A stretch of DNA of 64,000 nt from Pseudorhizobium tarimense (lineage in GTDB: Bacteria > Pseudomonadota > Alphaproteobacteria > Rhizobiales > Rhizobiaceae). The translations under genes and the position numbers were made by a program. The stretch spans positions 123,829-187,828 of the forward strand of contig NZ_JALJRA010000006.1 in assembly GCF_022968135.1 (NCBI RefSeq), read 5' to 3'. Under the pieces are notes generated by a model, which searched no databases, was not told where the DNA came from, and worked only from the letters and a program-made list of their open reading frames with translations. This document shows positions 51,483 to 60,641 of this stretch, one piece after another (the stretch's first letter is position 1; every line of letters begins with the position of its first letter).

Positions 51483-51511
51483 ATATGGCGCCCGAGGGCG
51501 CCATATTCATC
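51478..51511. terminator. 15-bp perfect hairpin between convergent genes
   Basis: A perfect 15-bp inverted repeat with a CGAG tetraloop: GATGAATATGGCGCC and its exact complement. It includes the stop codon of the GNAT gene and ends next to the stop of the convergent YjhX-family gene. There is no T-run, but the position suggests a bidirectional terminator. Confidence 0.6.
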
Positions 51512-51767
51512 ATCGGTTATCTCGCTCCGCCCGCACCAGAACGAGCCCGCGCTCGGTGATGCGGTACGGCCGCCCACCGATGGAACGGATCGCCTTCTTC
51601 TGCTTCAGCTTGCGGAAGGTGATGAGGTCGAGCCCGCTGAAGACCCAGCCTTCACGGGTGAAGAGCTGGAGCTTCTCGATCTTGCGGTTGTCATCGCGGA
51701 TGAGTTCGATCCTGCCGCCCAGGGCGAGCAGGTGGAGAATGCGCTGTTCGGCGCGGGATATGTCCAT
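51510..51767 (-). CDS. YjhX family protein (UPF0386), topoisomerase-inhibitor toxin homolog
   Basis: An 85-aa protein, the same length as E. coli YjhX, matching throughout: MDISRAEQRILHLLALGGRI, FRKLKQKKAIRSIGGRPYRI and the C-terminal VRAERDNR. E. coli YjhX has been reported as a toxin acting on topoisomerase I, neutralised by the GNAT-like YjhQ. Here the gene lies on the minus strand between two plus-strand GNAT genes, not in a toxin-antitoxin operon order. ATG 51767 gives the family N-terminus. Toxicity is not shown by sequence. Confidence 0.85.
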   Translation of the reverse strand: MDISRAEQRILHLLALGGRIELIRDDNRKIEKLQLFTREGWVFSGLDLITFRKLKQKKAIRSIGGRPYRITERGLVLVRAERDNR

Positions 51768-52045
51768 TGCCGGGAATCCTGCAAATCGCTCGGAATGCGA
51801 GCGCACAAAAACGTTGCCGGTGTCGCAAGGGCATCGGCGGCTCGTTCTTGTCGGGCCAAGCGGGCTGATGAAGCGCGCTGACCCTTTACCGGGACTCGGA
51901 CTGGTTAGACATCGAAACTCCAACAGGACAACCTATTGCTAAACCCGTTCCAAATGGCCGTCAATGCGATGCGAAGGGGGGCAACGGCAGTGCTCTTGGC
52001 AAAATCCCAGACTCAGTGGTCTACTGCCGAGAGACAGGGGCGGCC

Positions 52046-52555
52046 ATGGCGACCATTCGCAGCGCGCGGGAAAACGAGACCGAGACGTTGAGGGAGATAG
52101 GCCTGAGGGCGTGGGAAAAAGCCATGCTCAATGTCGGCGAGATGGCCGGCATCCGGGATAATGCTCGCATGGCCTTCGACACGTTCACGCGCCAGGCCTG
52201 GTTGACGATCACCGTCATCGAGCAGGGCGGCATTTTGGCTGGTTGGGCGGCGCGAGAGGCGCTCGATGAACTGATCAGCGACTTCTGGATCGATCCGCCA
52301 TTCCAGCACCAGGGGCTTGGCAGTGCGCTGCTGTCGGCAGTCGAGGCGGACATCGTACGTCAGGGATTCGACAGCGCACGCATCGAGACCCATGCCCGTA
52401 ACGACGAGGCGGTCAGCTTCTTCGAAAAGCACGGCTACCGCATCCACTGGCTGTCCGCCGCCTATTCGCCAAAGCTCGATCGCGAGATTCAGTCCGTCGG
52501 ACTGACGAAGGTTCTGGTGGAGGATGAGGTCGAAACCTACGGCCCTGGCCTTTAG
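52046..52555 (+). CDS. GNAT family acetyltransferase (copy 2)
   Basis: A 169-aa GNAT protein paralogous to the one at 50988. The coenzyme A loop is DPPFQHQGLGSALL, followed by ETHARNDEAVSFFEKHGYRIHW. ATG 52046 follows AGGGG. It is divergent from the YjhX-family gene with a 278-bp gap and lies 84 bp upstream of gatB. Substrate unknown. Confidence 0.87.
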   Translation: MATIRSARENETETLREIGLRAWEKAMLNVGEMAGIRDNARMAFDTFTRQAWLTITVIEQGGILAGWAAREALDELISDFWIDPPFQHQGLGSALLSAVEADIVRQGFDSARIETHARNDEAVSFFEKHGYRIHWLSAAYSPKLDREIQSVGLTKVLVEDEVETYGPGL

Positions 52556-52639
52556 CCTCCGCGGCACTTCTGCTTGCACCACCGCCCCATTTGCTCTACC
52601 TCACGGACAACCCCAACAAGACGATTTCAAGAGCATTCC

Positions 52640-54142
52640 ATGACCATTGTCGATGTCCGCACGCCCGATCCGAAACGTCTCATCCCCGGCGCCACCGGCG
52701 ATTGGGAGGTGATCATCGGCATGGAGGTGCATGCTCAGGTCCTGTCGAATTCCAAGCTCTTTTCCGGCGCTTCCACGGAGTTCGGCAAGGATCCCAATGC
52801 CAACGTCTCGCTCGTCGACGCCGCCATGCCCGGCATGCTTCCCGTCATCAACGAGGAATGCGTCAAGCAGGCGGTGCGCACCGGGCTCGGTCTGAAGGCG
52901 AAGATCAACAACCGCTCCGTCTTCGACCGCAAGAACTATTTTTACCCGGATCTTCCGCAGGGCTATCAGATCTCGCAATTCAAGGATCCGATTGTCGGCG
53001 AGGGCAAGATCGTCATCTCGCTCGGCCCGGATCGCCAAGGTCAGTTCGAGGATGTCGAGATCGGCATCGAGCGCCTTCACCTGGAGCAGGATGCCGGTAA
53101 GTCGATGCACGACCAGCATCCCACCATGTCCTTCGTCGACCTCAACCGGTCGGGCGTGGCCTTGATGGAGATCGTGTCCAAGCCGGACATGCGCTCTTCG
53201 GACGAGGCTAAGGCGTACATGACGAAGCTGCGCTCGATCGTTCGCTATCTTGGCACCTGCGACGGCAACATGGACGAAGGCTCGATGCGCGCCGACGTGA
53301 ACGTCTCCGTGCGCCGCCCGGGAGAGGCTTTCGGCACGCGCTGCGAGATCAAGAACGTCAACTCCATCCGCTTCATTGGTCAGGCGATCGAATACGAGGC
53401 CCGTCGCCAGATCGGCATCCTGGAGGACGGCGGCTCAATCGATCAGGAAACCCGTCTCTTCGACCCGAACAAAGGCGAGACCCGATCGATGCGGTCGAAG
53501 GAAGAAGCGCATGACTATCGCTACTTCCCCGATCCGGATCTGCTGCCGCTGGAGTTCGACGCTGCCTTCGTCGAGGCCCTGAAGGAGCACCTGCCGGAAC
53601 TGCCGGACGACAAGAAGGAGCGCTTTGTTCGCGAACTAGGTCTCTCCGTCTACGACGCTTCCGTGCTCGTATCGGAAAAGGCGATTGCCGATTATTTCGA
53701 GGCCGTGGCCGCCGGCCGCGACGGCAAGGCGGCTGCCAACTGGGTCATCAACGACCTGCTGGGCGCCTTGAACAAAGCCGGCAAAGCCATTGAAGAGACT
53801 CCGGTTTCCCCGGCCCAGCTTGGCGGCATCATCGATCTCATCAAGTCGGAGACGATCTCCGGCAAGATCGCCAAGGACCTCTTCGAAATCGTGTGGAACG
53901 AGGGCGGCGATCCCGCTGAAATCGTCGAAGCGCGCGGCATGAAGCAGGTGACAGACACCAGCGCCATCGAAGCAGCAGTCGACGAGATCATCGCCGCCAA
54001 TCCGGATCAGGTAGCCAAGGCCCAGGCGAAGCCGGCTCTGGCCGGCTGGTTCGTCGGTCAGGTCATGAAGGCGACCGGCGGCAAGGCAAACCCGCAGGCA
54101 GTGCAGGCACTGGTGAAGGCGAAGCTGGGCATCGAGGAATAG
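52640..54142 (+). CDS. gatB: Asp-tRNA(Asn)/Glu-tRNA(Gln) amidotransferase subunit B
   Basis: tRNA-binding and kinase/amidotransferase subunit of GatCAB, 500 aa. Motifs are [55 protein letters not shown] and the YqeY-like C-terminal domain ([14 protein letters not shown]). ATG 52640 gives the family N-terminus. It is separated from gatA by about 1.6 kb of GNAT and YjhX genes. Confidence 0.96.
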   Translation: MTIVDVRTPDPKRLIPGATGDWEVIIGMEVHAQVLSNSKLFSGASTEFGKDPNANVSLVDAAMPGMLPVINEECVKQAVRTGLGLKAKINNRSVFDRKNYFYPDLPQGYQISQFKDPIVGEGKIVISLGPDRQGQFEDVEIGIERLHLEQDAGKSMHDQHPTMSFVDLNRSGVALMEIVSKPDMRSSDEAKAYMTKLRSIVRYLGTCDGNMDEGSMRADVNVSVRRPGEAFGTRCEIKNVNSIRFIGQAIEYEARRQIGILEDGGSIDQETRLFDPNKGETRSMRSKEEAHDYRYFPDPDLLPLEFDAAFVEALKEHLPELPDDKKERFVRELGLSVYDASVLVSEKAIADYFEAVAAGRDGKAAANWVINDLLGALNKAGKAIEETPVSPAQLGGIIDLIKSETISGKIAKDLFEIVWNEGGDPAEIVEARGMKQVTDTSAIEAAVDEIIAANPDQVAKAQAKPALAGWFVGQVMKATGGKANPQAVQALVKAKLGIEE

Positions 54143-54146
54143 GCCC

Positions 54147-54650
54147 GTGGTCTATTTCGTCCGAACCGCTGGAGAGGAGGACGTGGAGAAGATCCGCGCC
54201 CTTTTGGCGGAGACGTTCCACGCAACTTACGATCCCTTCTACGGCGCGGAGAAGGTGACGCAGCTGATTGCCGGCTGGCATTCGCCTGCGGCCATCCGCA
54301 GCCGAATAGGTAAGAAGGACGGCGAGTTTCTGGTTGCCGACAGCGGCAGGGATATCGGTGGCATCGGCTATGCAGCCATGTATCCCAAGATGGAAAAGAC
54401 GGTGATGCTGCATCAGCTCTATGTCAGGCCGTCGGTCCAGGGCGAGGGCATCGGTCGGGACATCTTCGCAGAACTTGAGACTTGCTTCCCGGACACGGAG
54501 ATCATGCGGGTCGAGGTGGCGCTGCAGAACCTTCGCGCCATATCGTTCTATGAACGGCTCGGGTTCACCGAAGTCGATCGCATGGAAGAATGGGGCGGTC
54601 CCAATTCCGGTCTGCCGGCGGTGGTGCTCGAGAAGCCGATGCCGCGTTAG
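54147..54650 (+). CDS. GNAT family acetyltransferase (copy 3)
   Basis: A 167-aa GNAT protein starting at GTG, 4 bp after gatB and so probably cotranslated with it. It has HQLYVRPSVQGEGIGRDIF as the coenzyme A loop and NLRAISFYERLGF downstream, a RimI/PhnO-like layout. It is less similar to copies 1 and 2 than they are to each other. Substrate unknown. Confidence 0.86.
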   Translation: MVYFVRTAGEEDVEKIRALLAETFHATYDPFYGAEKVTQLIAGWHSPAAIRSRIGKKDGEFLVADSGRDIGGIGYAAMYPKMEKTVMLHQLYVRPSVQGEGIGRDIFAELETCFPDTEIMRVEVALQNLRAISFYERLGFTEVDRMEEWGGPNSGLPAVVLEKPMPR

Positions 54651-54690
54651 TCGTTACTGAACCTCTGGCGGTTCGTATTCCGTCCCCTTA

Positions 54691-55086
54691 TCATCCAGTA
54701 GCCGAACGGCGCTGCATTCCGATCAGGTCCGTTCGGCGGGTGCGATCGCAGACGGCATCGGCGGCTGCAAGCTCACCCTCTCGGCTGTCGAAGCCGCAGT
54801 GCACCTCGTGCCAGTGCGGACCTTCGCGGCGCGGGACGAAGAGGTCGACGGACCAGCCGGCGGGAAAGCAGGCTGTCGTCTCCAGGCAATCTTCCTGTGT
54901 ACCTCCGCCATCGATGCACCGCCTCTTGGCACAAGCCAGCGCCTCGCGGATGCTGCCGCCCACACAGACGCCGCTGCTCATCTCGGGAGCCTGCGAGAAG
55001 GCGATGGCGTTCTGTGCGCCCGCTGGAGATGACACGCTCCATAACAGGATCCCGCAGAGGATCCATCGGACCGTTCGTTGTCTCAT
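54691..55086 (-). CDS. Secreted cysteine-rich protein of unknown function
   Basis: A 131-aa protein with an N-terminal signal peptide (RWILCGILLWSVSSPAGAQ, cleavage near residue 24). The mature part has seven Cys (VCV, ACAKRRC, EDC, TACF, VHC, AVCD), suggesting disulfides in the periplasm. The ACAKRRC...GGTQEDC pattern resembles short secreted DUF4189-type proteins, but I am not sure of the family. Its start overlaps the non-coding leader of the divergent GNAT. Confidence 0.7.
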   Translation of the reverse strand: MRQRTVRWILCGILLWSVSSPAGAQNAIAFSQAPEMSSGVCVGGSIREALACAKRRCIDGGGTQEDCLETTACFPAGWSVDLFVPRREGPHWHEVHCGFDSREGELAAADAVCDRTRRTDLIGMQRRSATG

Positions 55087-55149
55087 CGAGCAAAATCCTT
55101 AGAGTGCCGTTCACTTGAAGCATCCATGGATTCGGTCTCGGAGAAAAGC

Positions 55150-55614
55150 ATGGCGCCAGAAATCACTATACGTCGAGCTCATGAGGAGGATCTTCCTGCT
55201 CTCATCGGTTTGTTTGCCGAAGACTCGATCGGCGGCCATGGCGACACCACCGAACCGGATGCTTTTGAGGATTATCTCCGCGCATTCAACGTGATCGACG
55301 CCTCTGCAAACGAGCAGCTGTTCGTGGCCGAGCTTCACCGTGACGTTGTCGGCACCTTCCAGATCATGTTCAATCGCACGCTGACCGGGCGCGGCGGGCT
55401 GTCCATGATCATCGAGGCGGTTCAGACGAGGGCGGATATGCGCGGGCGGGGGATTGGTGCAATTATGATTGACTACGCCCTGCAGGAGGCCCGCCGGCGC
55501 CAATGTCGGTTGGTACAACTGACGTCAAACATGGCCCGCACAGACGCCCATCGCTTCTATGAGCGGCTCGGTTTTTCCAAGAGCCATTTTGGCTTCAAGA
55601 TGAAGCTGAAATGA
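55150..55614 (+). CDS. GNAT family acetyltransferase (copy 4)
   Basis: A 154-aa GNAT protein with the coenzyme A loop TRADMRGRGIGAIMIDYAL and the ending DAHRFYERLGFSKSHFGFKMKL, typical of small lysine or antibiotic-like N-acetyltransferases. ATG 55150 is preferred because GGAG is 6 bp upstream; an in-frame ATG at 55126 has weaker support. Substrate unknown. Confidence 0.86.
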   Translation: MAPEITIRRAHEEDLPALIGLFAEDSIGGHGDTTEPDAFEDYLRAFNVIDASANEQLFVAELHRDVVGTFQIMFNRTLTGRGGLSMIIEAVQTRADMRGRGIGAIMIDYALQEARRRQCRLVQLTSNMARTDAHRFYERLGFSKSHFGFKMKLK

Positions 55615-55722
55615 GGGTTTGCGCAATTGGGAATCGCTGGACATCGGGTTCGGCAGGTTGCATAACCCCTCAAAGGTCACATCGCGCTCACCGCAGCGTT
55701 TGCCAGAGCTGACGAAGAACAC

Positions 55723-56121
55723 ATGAAAAAACTCCTGCTTCAGATATTCACCTGGTGGAACGGCCAGACGATCGGCACCCGCTTCTACACCTGGCGCTTC
55801 GGCAAGAAGGTCGGTGAAGACGAGTTCGGCAATGTCTATTACGAAGGCCCGCAGACGTCATTCGGCGTGCCGCGCCGCTGGGTGATCTTCAACGGCGTTG
55901 CGGAAGCATCGGCGATTCCGCCTGGCTGGCACGGCTGGATGCATCACCGCACCGACGTCGCACCGTCGCAGGAAACATATGTGCTGCGCGAGTGGGAAAA
56001 ACCCCACAAGCCCAACCTCACCGGCACCCCGGCGGCCTATCGGCCGAAGGGTTCGCTTGCAGGTGCAGGTGAGCGGCCACGCGTCACCGGCGACTACGAC
56101 GCCTGGACGCCTGGCTCCTGA
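55723..56121 (+). CDS. NADH:ubiquinone oxidoreductase accessory subunit NDUFA12 (B17.2) homolog
   Basis: A 132-aa soluble protein matching the mitochondrial B17.2 subunit: WNGQTIGTRFYTWRFGKKVGEDEFGNVYYE, then RRWVIFNG and PPGWHGWMHHRTD. Alphaproteobacteria share this accessory subunit with mitochondria, where it sits between the peripheral and membrane arms. It is encoded 40 kb from the nuo operon in this window. It is followed by a DUF2155 gene, the usual alphaproteobacterial neighbour. Confidence 0.92.
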   Translation: MKKLLLQIFTWWNGQTIGTRFYTWRFGKKVGEDEFGNVYYEGPQTSFGVPRRWVIFNGVAEASAIPPGWHGWMHHRTDVAPSQETYVLREWEKPHKPNLTGTPAAYRPKGSLAGAGERPRVTGDYDAWTPGS

Positions 56122-56212
56122 GCACCTGTTTTGGCCACATTCGGCTTTTAGGCGAGGGATGCGCCGAGGGCGCATTCACACCTTCCGGATCTGACGCAGG
56201 ATGGGACCGTCG

Positions 56213-56632
56213 ATGAGGATCTTCTCTCGCAAGCTTGCTCTCGGCCTCGCCGTTGCAGCCTTCCCCGCGCTGATGGCGACATCCGTGCCGGCGGCGCGCA
56301 TCTCCAATCCGGTAGCCGTCTTTGCTGGCATCGATAAGATCACCGGCCGCATCACGACCTTCGACGTATACATCGATGAGACCGTTCAATACGGCGCGCT
56401 GCAGGTGACGCCGAAGGTCTGCTACTCCCGCGACGAAACGGAAGCGCAGCGGGTCGATGGTTTCGTAGAAGTCGACGAGATCACCCTGGACCGTAAGATC
56501 CGCCGGATCTTTACCGGCTGGATGTTTGCCGACAGCCCCGGCCTCAACGCCGTCGAGCATGCGATCTACGACGTCTGGCTGACCGGCTGCAAGCAGGAGT
56601 CGGATGTTCCTCCGCCGCAAGCGACGAACTGA
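56213..56632 (+). CDS. DUF2155 family secreted protein
   Basis: A 139-aa precursor with a signal peptide (MRIFSRKLALGLAVAAFPAL, cleavage near residue 28). The DUF2155 core is DKITGRITTFDVYIDETVQYG, CYSRDETE and FTGWMFADSPGLNAVEHAIYDVWLTGC. Function unknown; it is conserved beside NDUFA12. ATG 56213 puts the signal peptide at the N-terminus. The convergent aat gene ends 1 bp away. Confidence 0.88.
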   Translation: MRIFSRKLALGLAVAAFPALMATSVPAARISNPVAVFAGIDKITGRITTFDVYIDETVQYGALQVTPKVCYSRDETEAQRVDGFVEVDEITLDRKIRRIFTGWMFADSPGLNAVEHAIYDVWLTGCKQESDVPPPQATN

Positions 56633-56633
56633 C

Positions 56634-57251
56634 CTAGAACTGCAGGTGCGGCGAGGCGACCGCCTCCTTCAACATTTCCAGATAGTCCTCCTTCGGCACG
56701 TCGATGGCGCCGAAGGTCTTCAGATGCTCAGTCGTGAACTGGGTGTCGAGAAGGCTGAAACCCTTGGCCTGTAGCCGCTCGACCAGGTGCACGAGACAGA
56801 TCTTCGAAGCATTGGTTCTACGGGAAAACATGCTCTCGCCGAAGAAGGCCGAGCCGAGCGATACGCCGTAAAGACCGCCCACCAGTTCGTCTCCCTCCCA
56901 CGCCTCCACGCTATGCGCATGCCCCATGCGGTGGAGCTCGGAGTAAAGCAGGCGGATGGTGGCGTTGATCCATGTGTTCGCCCGGTCCGCCGCCGGTTCG
57001 GCACACAGGTCGATCACACGGTCGAACGCGGTGTTCACTCGTATGTAGAAGGGCTTCTTGCGGATGGCCTTTGCGAGGCTCCTGGAGACATGGAAGTCGT
57101 CAAGCGGAAGAACCCCCCGCACCTCCGGTTCGACCCAGAATATCTCCGGATCGTCGGCAGATTCCGCCATCGGAAAGAGACCGATCGAATAGGCGCGCAG
57201 CAGAATGTCCGGCGTGATGGTCGGATAATATCTGCCGCGTCGCCCGATCAT
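56634..57251 (-). CDS. aat: Leucyl/phenylalanyl-tRNA--protein transferase
   Basis: Adds Leu or Phe to proteins with N-terminal Arg or Lys, marking them for ClpAP degradation by the N-end rule. The 205-aa protein has [37 protein letters not shown] and [26 protein letters not shown] 57251 gives the family length. It is the last gene of aroQ-accB-accC-aat, 10 bp after accC. Confidence 0.94.
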   Translation of the reverse strand: MIGRRGRYYPTITPDILLRAYSIGLFPMAESADDPEIFWVEPEVRGVLPLDDFHVSRSLAKAIRKKPFYIRVNTAFDRVIDLCAEPAADRANTWINATIRLLYSELHRMGHAHSVEAWEGDELVGGLYGVSLGSAFFGESMFSRRTNASKICLVHLVERLQAKGFSLLDTQFTTEHLKTFGAIDVPKEDYLEMLKEAVASPHLQF

Positions 57252-57261
57252 GCGTCTCCCG

Positions 57262-58605
57262 TTACTGCTTGTGCCCCGCCAGATAGTTTTCCAGCCAATG
57301 GATATCGTAGTCGCCGTTGGCGATATCTTGGTTGGAAACGAGATCCTGGAAAAGAGGCAGCGTGGTCTTGACCCCGTCCACGACAAATTCGTCGAGCACG
57401 CGGCGCAGACGCATCATGCATTCCACCCGGGTCCGGCCATGAACGATCAACTTGCCGATCAAGCTGTCGTAATAGGGCGGGATCTTGTATCCGGCATAGG
57501 CGCCGGAATCGACGCGCACGCCAAGGCCACCCGGCGCATGGAAATGCGTGATTGTACCGGGCGAGGGGACGAAGGTCCGAGGATCCTCGGCATTGATGCG
57601 GCACTCGATGGCGTGGCCGGAGAACACGATCTCCTCCTGCGTCACTGAAAGTCCGGCGCCGGAGGCAACCCGGATCTGTTCGTGCACGAGGTCGATGCCG
57701 GTGATCGCTTCGGTGATCGGATGCTCCACCTGCAGGCGGGTGTTCATCTCGATGAAATAGAACTCGCCGTTTTCGTAGAGAAACTCGATTGTACCGGCGC
57801 CACGGTACTTCATCTTCTTCATGGCGTCGGCGCAGATCTGGCCGATCTTCATGCGCTGTTCGACGTTAAGGGCAGGGGAGTTTGCCTCTTCCCAGACCTT
57901 CTGGTGGCGCCGCTGCAAGGAGCAGTCGCGCTCACCGAGATGAATCGCATTGCCGACGCCGTCACCGACCACCTGGATCTCGATGTGCCGCGGCTTGCCG
58001 AGGTATTTTTCCATGTAAACGGCAGCATTGCCGAACGCGGCGGCGGCTTCAGTCCTCGCGGTGTTGAACGCCTCATCCAGGTCGGCTTCGGTCTTTGCGA
58101 CCTTCATGCCGCGACCGCCGCCGCCGGCAGTGGCCTTGATCAGGACCGGGAAGCCGATCTGCCGCGCCGTCTCCAGCGCGTTCTCTGCCGTCACCTCGCC
58201 ATCGGAGCCGGGAACGACTGGGATGCCGAGTTCGACCGCCGTCTGCTTGGCGGTGATCTTGTCACCCATCAGGCGGATGTGCTCGGCCGTCGGGCCGATG
58301 AAGGTGATCCCGTGGGCGTCCAGGATCTCGGCGAACTTCGCGTTCTCCGAGAGGAAACCGTAGCCGGGATGCACGGCATCGGCCCCGGTGATCTCGCAGG
58401 CGGCAACGATCTGGTGGATATTGAGGTAGCTGTCACGCGAGGGCGGCGGTCCGATGCAGACACTTTCATCTGCAAGGCGCACGTGCATGGCATTGGCATC
58501 CGCGGTCGAGTGAACGGCAACGGTGGCGATGCCGAGCTCCTTGCAGGCGCGCAGGACGCGAAGCGCAATCTCGCCGCGGTTCGCTATGAGGATCTTCGAA
58601 ATCAT
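57262..58605 (-). CDS. accC: Acetyl-CoA carboxylase biotin carboxylase subunit
   Basis: ATP-grasp enzyme that carboxylates biotin on AccB in the first step of fatty-acid synthesis, 447 aa. It has the glycine-rich loop [22 protein letters not shown], the metal-binding [14 protein letters not shown] and the C-terminal domain. It lies 8 bp after accB and its partner ligase BirA is encoded at 16.3 kb. Confidence 0.96.
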   Translation of the reverse strand: MISKILIANRGEIALRVLRACKELGIATVAVHSTADANAMHVRLADESVCIGPPPSRDSYLNIHQIVAACEITGADAVHPGYGFLSENAKFAEILDAHGITFIGPTAEHIRLMGDKITAKQTAVELGIPVVPGSDGEVTAENALETARQIGFPVLIKATAGGGGRGMKVAKTEADLDEAFNTARTEAAAAFGNAAVYMEKYLGKPRHIEIQVVGDGVGNAIHLGERDCSLQRRHQKVWEEANSPALNVEQRMKIGQICADAMKKMKYRGAGTIEFLYENGEFYFIEMNTRLQVEHPITEAITGIDLVHEQIRVASGAGLSVTQEEIVFSGHAIECRINAEDPRTFVPSPGTITHFHAPGGLGVRVDSGAYAGYKIPPYYDSLIGKLIVHGRTRVECMMRLRRVLDEFVVDGVKTTLPLFQDLVSNQDIANGDYDIHWLENYLAGHKQ

Positions 58606-58613
58606 TGAGCGTC

Positions 58614-59084
58614 CTATTCGATGACGACGAGCGGCTCGCCATATTCGACGGGCTGCCCGTCAGTGACCACGATCTCAACGACCTTGCCCGAACGAGGGGC
58701 GGGGATCTGGTTCATGGTCTTCATCGCTTCGATGATGAGAAGCGTCTGGCCTTCCTTGACGGTCGCACCGACTTCCACGAAGTTCCGGGATCCCGGAGCG
58801 GGCGCCAGATAGGCGGTGCCGACCATGGGTGCCGTGACTGCATTGCTGTTGTCGCGGGCAGCCGGGGCCGCCGGGGCGGCAGCTGCTGCAGGGCCAGCCG
58901 CAGCCGGAGCGGCCATGGGAGCGGCTGCGATGGGAGCCTGGACGTACTGCATTGCAGACGCGCGGGACACGCGAATGCGCAGATCGTCCTGCTCTACCTC
59001 AATCTCGGTGAGGTCGGTGTCGTTGAGGATGTTCGCGAGGTCGCGGATCAACCCCTTATCGATACCGTTCTTATTATCAGACAT
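58614..59084 (-). CDS. accB: Biotin carboxyl carrier protein of acetyl-CoA carboxylase
   Basis: A 156-aa carrier. The N-terminal region (1-45) is followed by an Ala/Pro hinge (about 46-80) and the biotinyl domain with the acceptor Lys122 in EAMKTMNQI. It is the substrate of BirA. It lies between aroQ and accC. Confidence 0.96.
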   Translation of the reverse strand: MSDNKNGIDKGLIRDLANILNDTDLTEIEVEQDDLRIRVSRASAMQYVQAPIAAAPMAAPAAAGPAAAAAPAAPAARDNSNAVTAPMVGTAYLAPAPGSRNFVEVGATVKEGQTLLIIEAMKTMNQIPAPRSGKVVEIVVTDGQPVEYGEPLVVIE

Positions 59085-59112
59085 GGCAAACCCTGTTGTT
59101 CTGTTTATCTTG

Positions 59113-59550
59113 TCAGTCAGTGATGCTTTTCAAGGCATGTAGTGCGAGAATGTAGCTCGTCGGCCCAAAGCCGCAGATCACGCCCTTGCACGCCGGCGCG
59201 ATCATCGAATGATGGCGGAATTCTTCACGCGCGTGCACATTGGAAATATGGACTTCGATGACCGGTACGGTGATCGCCCGAATGGCATCATGAAGCGCAA
59301 TCGAGGTATGGGTGTAGGCGCCTGCATTGATCGCCACGCCTACAGCAGCTTCACCGGCTTCATGCAACCAGTCGACGAGCGCGCCCTCATGGTTGCTCTG
59401 GCGGAAGTCGACGGTGAGGCCGAGCTCACGACCTGCACTCAGACAGTCATTCTCGACGTCCTTCAGCGTCTTGCCGCCATAGATGCCGGGTTCGCGCTTA
59501 CCCAGCATGTTGAGGTTGGGGCCGTTGAGGACGAAGACCGTCTTGCTCAT
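59113..59550 (-). CDS. aroQ: 3-dehydroquinate dehydratase, type II
   Basis: Shikimate-pathway enzyme, 145 aa. It has the active-site loop NGPNLNMLGKREPGIYGG, then RQSNHEGALVDWLHEA, INAGAYTHTSIALHDAI and EVHISNVHAREEFRHHS, with all catalytic residues of the dodecameric type II enzyme. ATG 59550 gives the family N-terminus. Clustering with accB and accC is standard in alphaproteobacteria. Confidence 0.95.
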   Translation of the reverse strand: MSKTVFVLNGPNLNMLGKREPGIYGGKTLKDVENDCLSAGRELGLTVDFRQSNHEGALVDWLHEAGEAAVGVAINAGAYTHTSIALHDAIRAITVPVIEVHISNVHAREEFRHHSMIAPACKGVICGFGPTSYILALHALKSITD

Positions 59551-59586
59551 CTTTGGATCAATGTTCCGTCTGAAGTCAGGGGGCAC

Positions 59587-59615
59587 CTATAGACCGGCAG
59601 GCAGGCAAGGAAAAG
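59587..59615 (-). promoter_or_regulatory. Putative aroQ-acc operon promoter
   Basis: On the minus strand, CTTTTC (59610-59615), 17 bp and CTATAG (59587-59592). The -10 is good and the -35 moderate. It overlaps the tail of the dsbA terminator. Confidence 0.35.
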
Positions 59616-59642
59616 CCCCCGGCCGTTGAAACGCCGGGCTTT
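59611..59642 (-). terminator. Terminator of the DsbA-like gene
   Basis: On the minus strand AAAGCCCGG pairs with the complementary segment of GGCCGGGGGCTTTT around a short loop, with two bulged bases, followed by TTTTCC. It lies about 30 bp after the stop codon. Confidence 0.6.
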
Positions 59643-59670
59643 CCCCATGGGCTGTCGCTCGAGGTTAACC

Positions 59671-60429
59671 TCAGCAGGTGCTCTGTCCGCAGGCGCGGAC
59701 GTTGGAGACCTTCTCTTCAATGGCCTCCTTGCCGACGGCACCAAACAGCGCTTCGTTGCCGACCACATAGGTTGGGGTGCCGGTCACGCCGAGACTGTTT
59801 GCAAGCTGGTAGGCCTGCCGAACGATGCTGTCATTCGGGTTTTCTTCCATTGACTTGCGGACCGCGGCTTCATCGAGACCGAGAGAAGTAGCGACGTCCA
59901 TGGCGTTCTCTTCGTTCGCCAAGCCGGTACTGCCAAGGAGCGTGCGATGAAATTCCGGATACGTCTCCGGCGCAAGCAGGCGCACTGCATTCGCCACCCG
60001 GTGTGCAGCAATCGAATCCGGCCCGAGGATCGGGAACTCCTTCAGCACGAAGCGAACGTTGGGGTCCTTTTCCAGGATGGCTTCCATGTCGGCCAGAGCA
60101 TGCTTGCAGTAGCCGCAATTGTAGTCGAAGAACTCGACGACGGTGACATCCCCGTCCGGATTGCCAAGCACGATGTCATTCTTGGAATTGAAGATGGCAT
60201 CATGATTGGCAGCGACCGCCTGCCCGGCGAGCGCAACGCGCTGCTCCTGCTGCTTGGCTTCCAGCGCCGACTGCACTTCCAGCATGATTTCCGGGTTCTC
60301 GATGAGGTACTCGCGAATGAAGTCGCCCATCTCCTTCTTCTGCTCCTCGTCGAGGGCCGCAGCAGGCGTCAGCCACAGCGCCGAAATCAGCATGGTGCCC
60401 AAAGCGAGTGTCTTGGAGGCGGCAGGCAT
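59671..60429 (-). CDS. Periplasmic DsbA-family thiol oxidoreductase
   Basis: A 252-aa precursor with a signal peptide (residues 1-25, ending AAA-LD). A helical N-terminal extension is followed by a thioredoxin/DsbA fold with the active site CGYC (Cys105, Cys108) and the cis-Pro loop TGTPTYVVG. Two more Cys lie at the very C-terminus (VRACGQSTC). It resembles the ScsC/BdbD-like group of alphaproteobacterial disulfide proteins. The stop overlaps a 12-bp palindrome (GAGGTTAACCTC). Confidence 0.88.
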   Translation of the reverse strand: MPAASKTLALGTMLISALWLTPAAALDEEQKKEMGDFIREYLIENPEIMLEVQSALEAKQQEQRVALAGQAVAANHDAIFNSKNDIVLGNPDGDVTVVEFFDYNCGYCKHALADMEAILEKDPNVRFVLKEFPILGPDSIAAHRVANAVRLLAPETYPEFHRTLLGSTGLANEENAMDVATSLGLDEAAVRKSMEENPNDSIVRQAYQLANSLGVTGTPTYVVGNEALFGAVGKEAIEEKVSNVRACGQSTC

Positions 60430-60587
60430 TTATTGATCCTCGTGGCTCTTGTACAGGCGTCGTCGCACCTGACTAGCGTTGATTTGCGGCGAACCTAAGC
60501 CAGCCCGCGGACGATAGAAACAGCCAATTAGCGTGAGGAACAGTTTCTGCCGTCACAACCACGTTTGAATGGCGGCCCGTGCCGCCC

Positions 60588-60618
60588 AAAAAAATGAGGC
60601 CGCAAAACATGCGGCCTC
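60588..60618 (-). terminator. Intrinsic terminator of rne
   Basis: On the minus strand the 9-bp stem GAGGCCGCA/TGCGGCCTC with a 5-nt loop is followed by ATTTTTTT. It lies 24 bp after the rne stop. Confidence 0.88.
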
Positions 60619-60641
60619 TTGCGACGAATGGTTCGCTCGCC

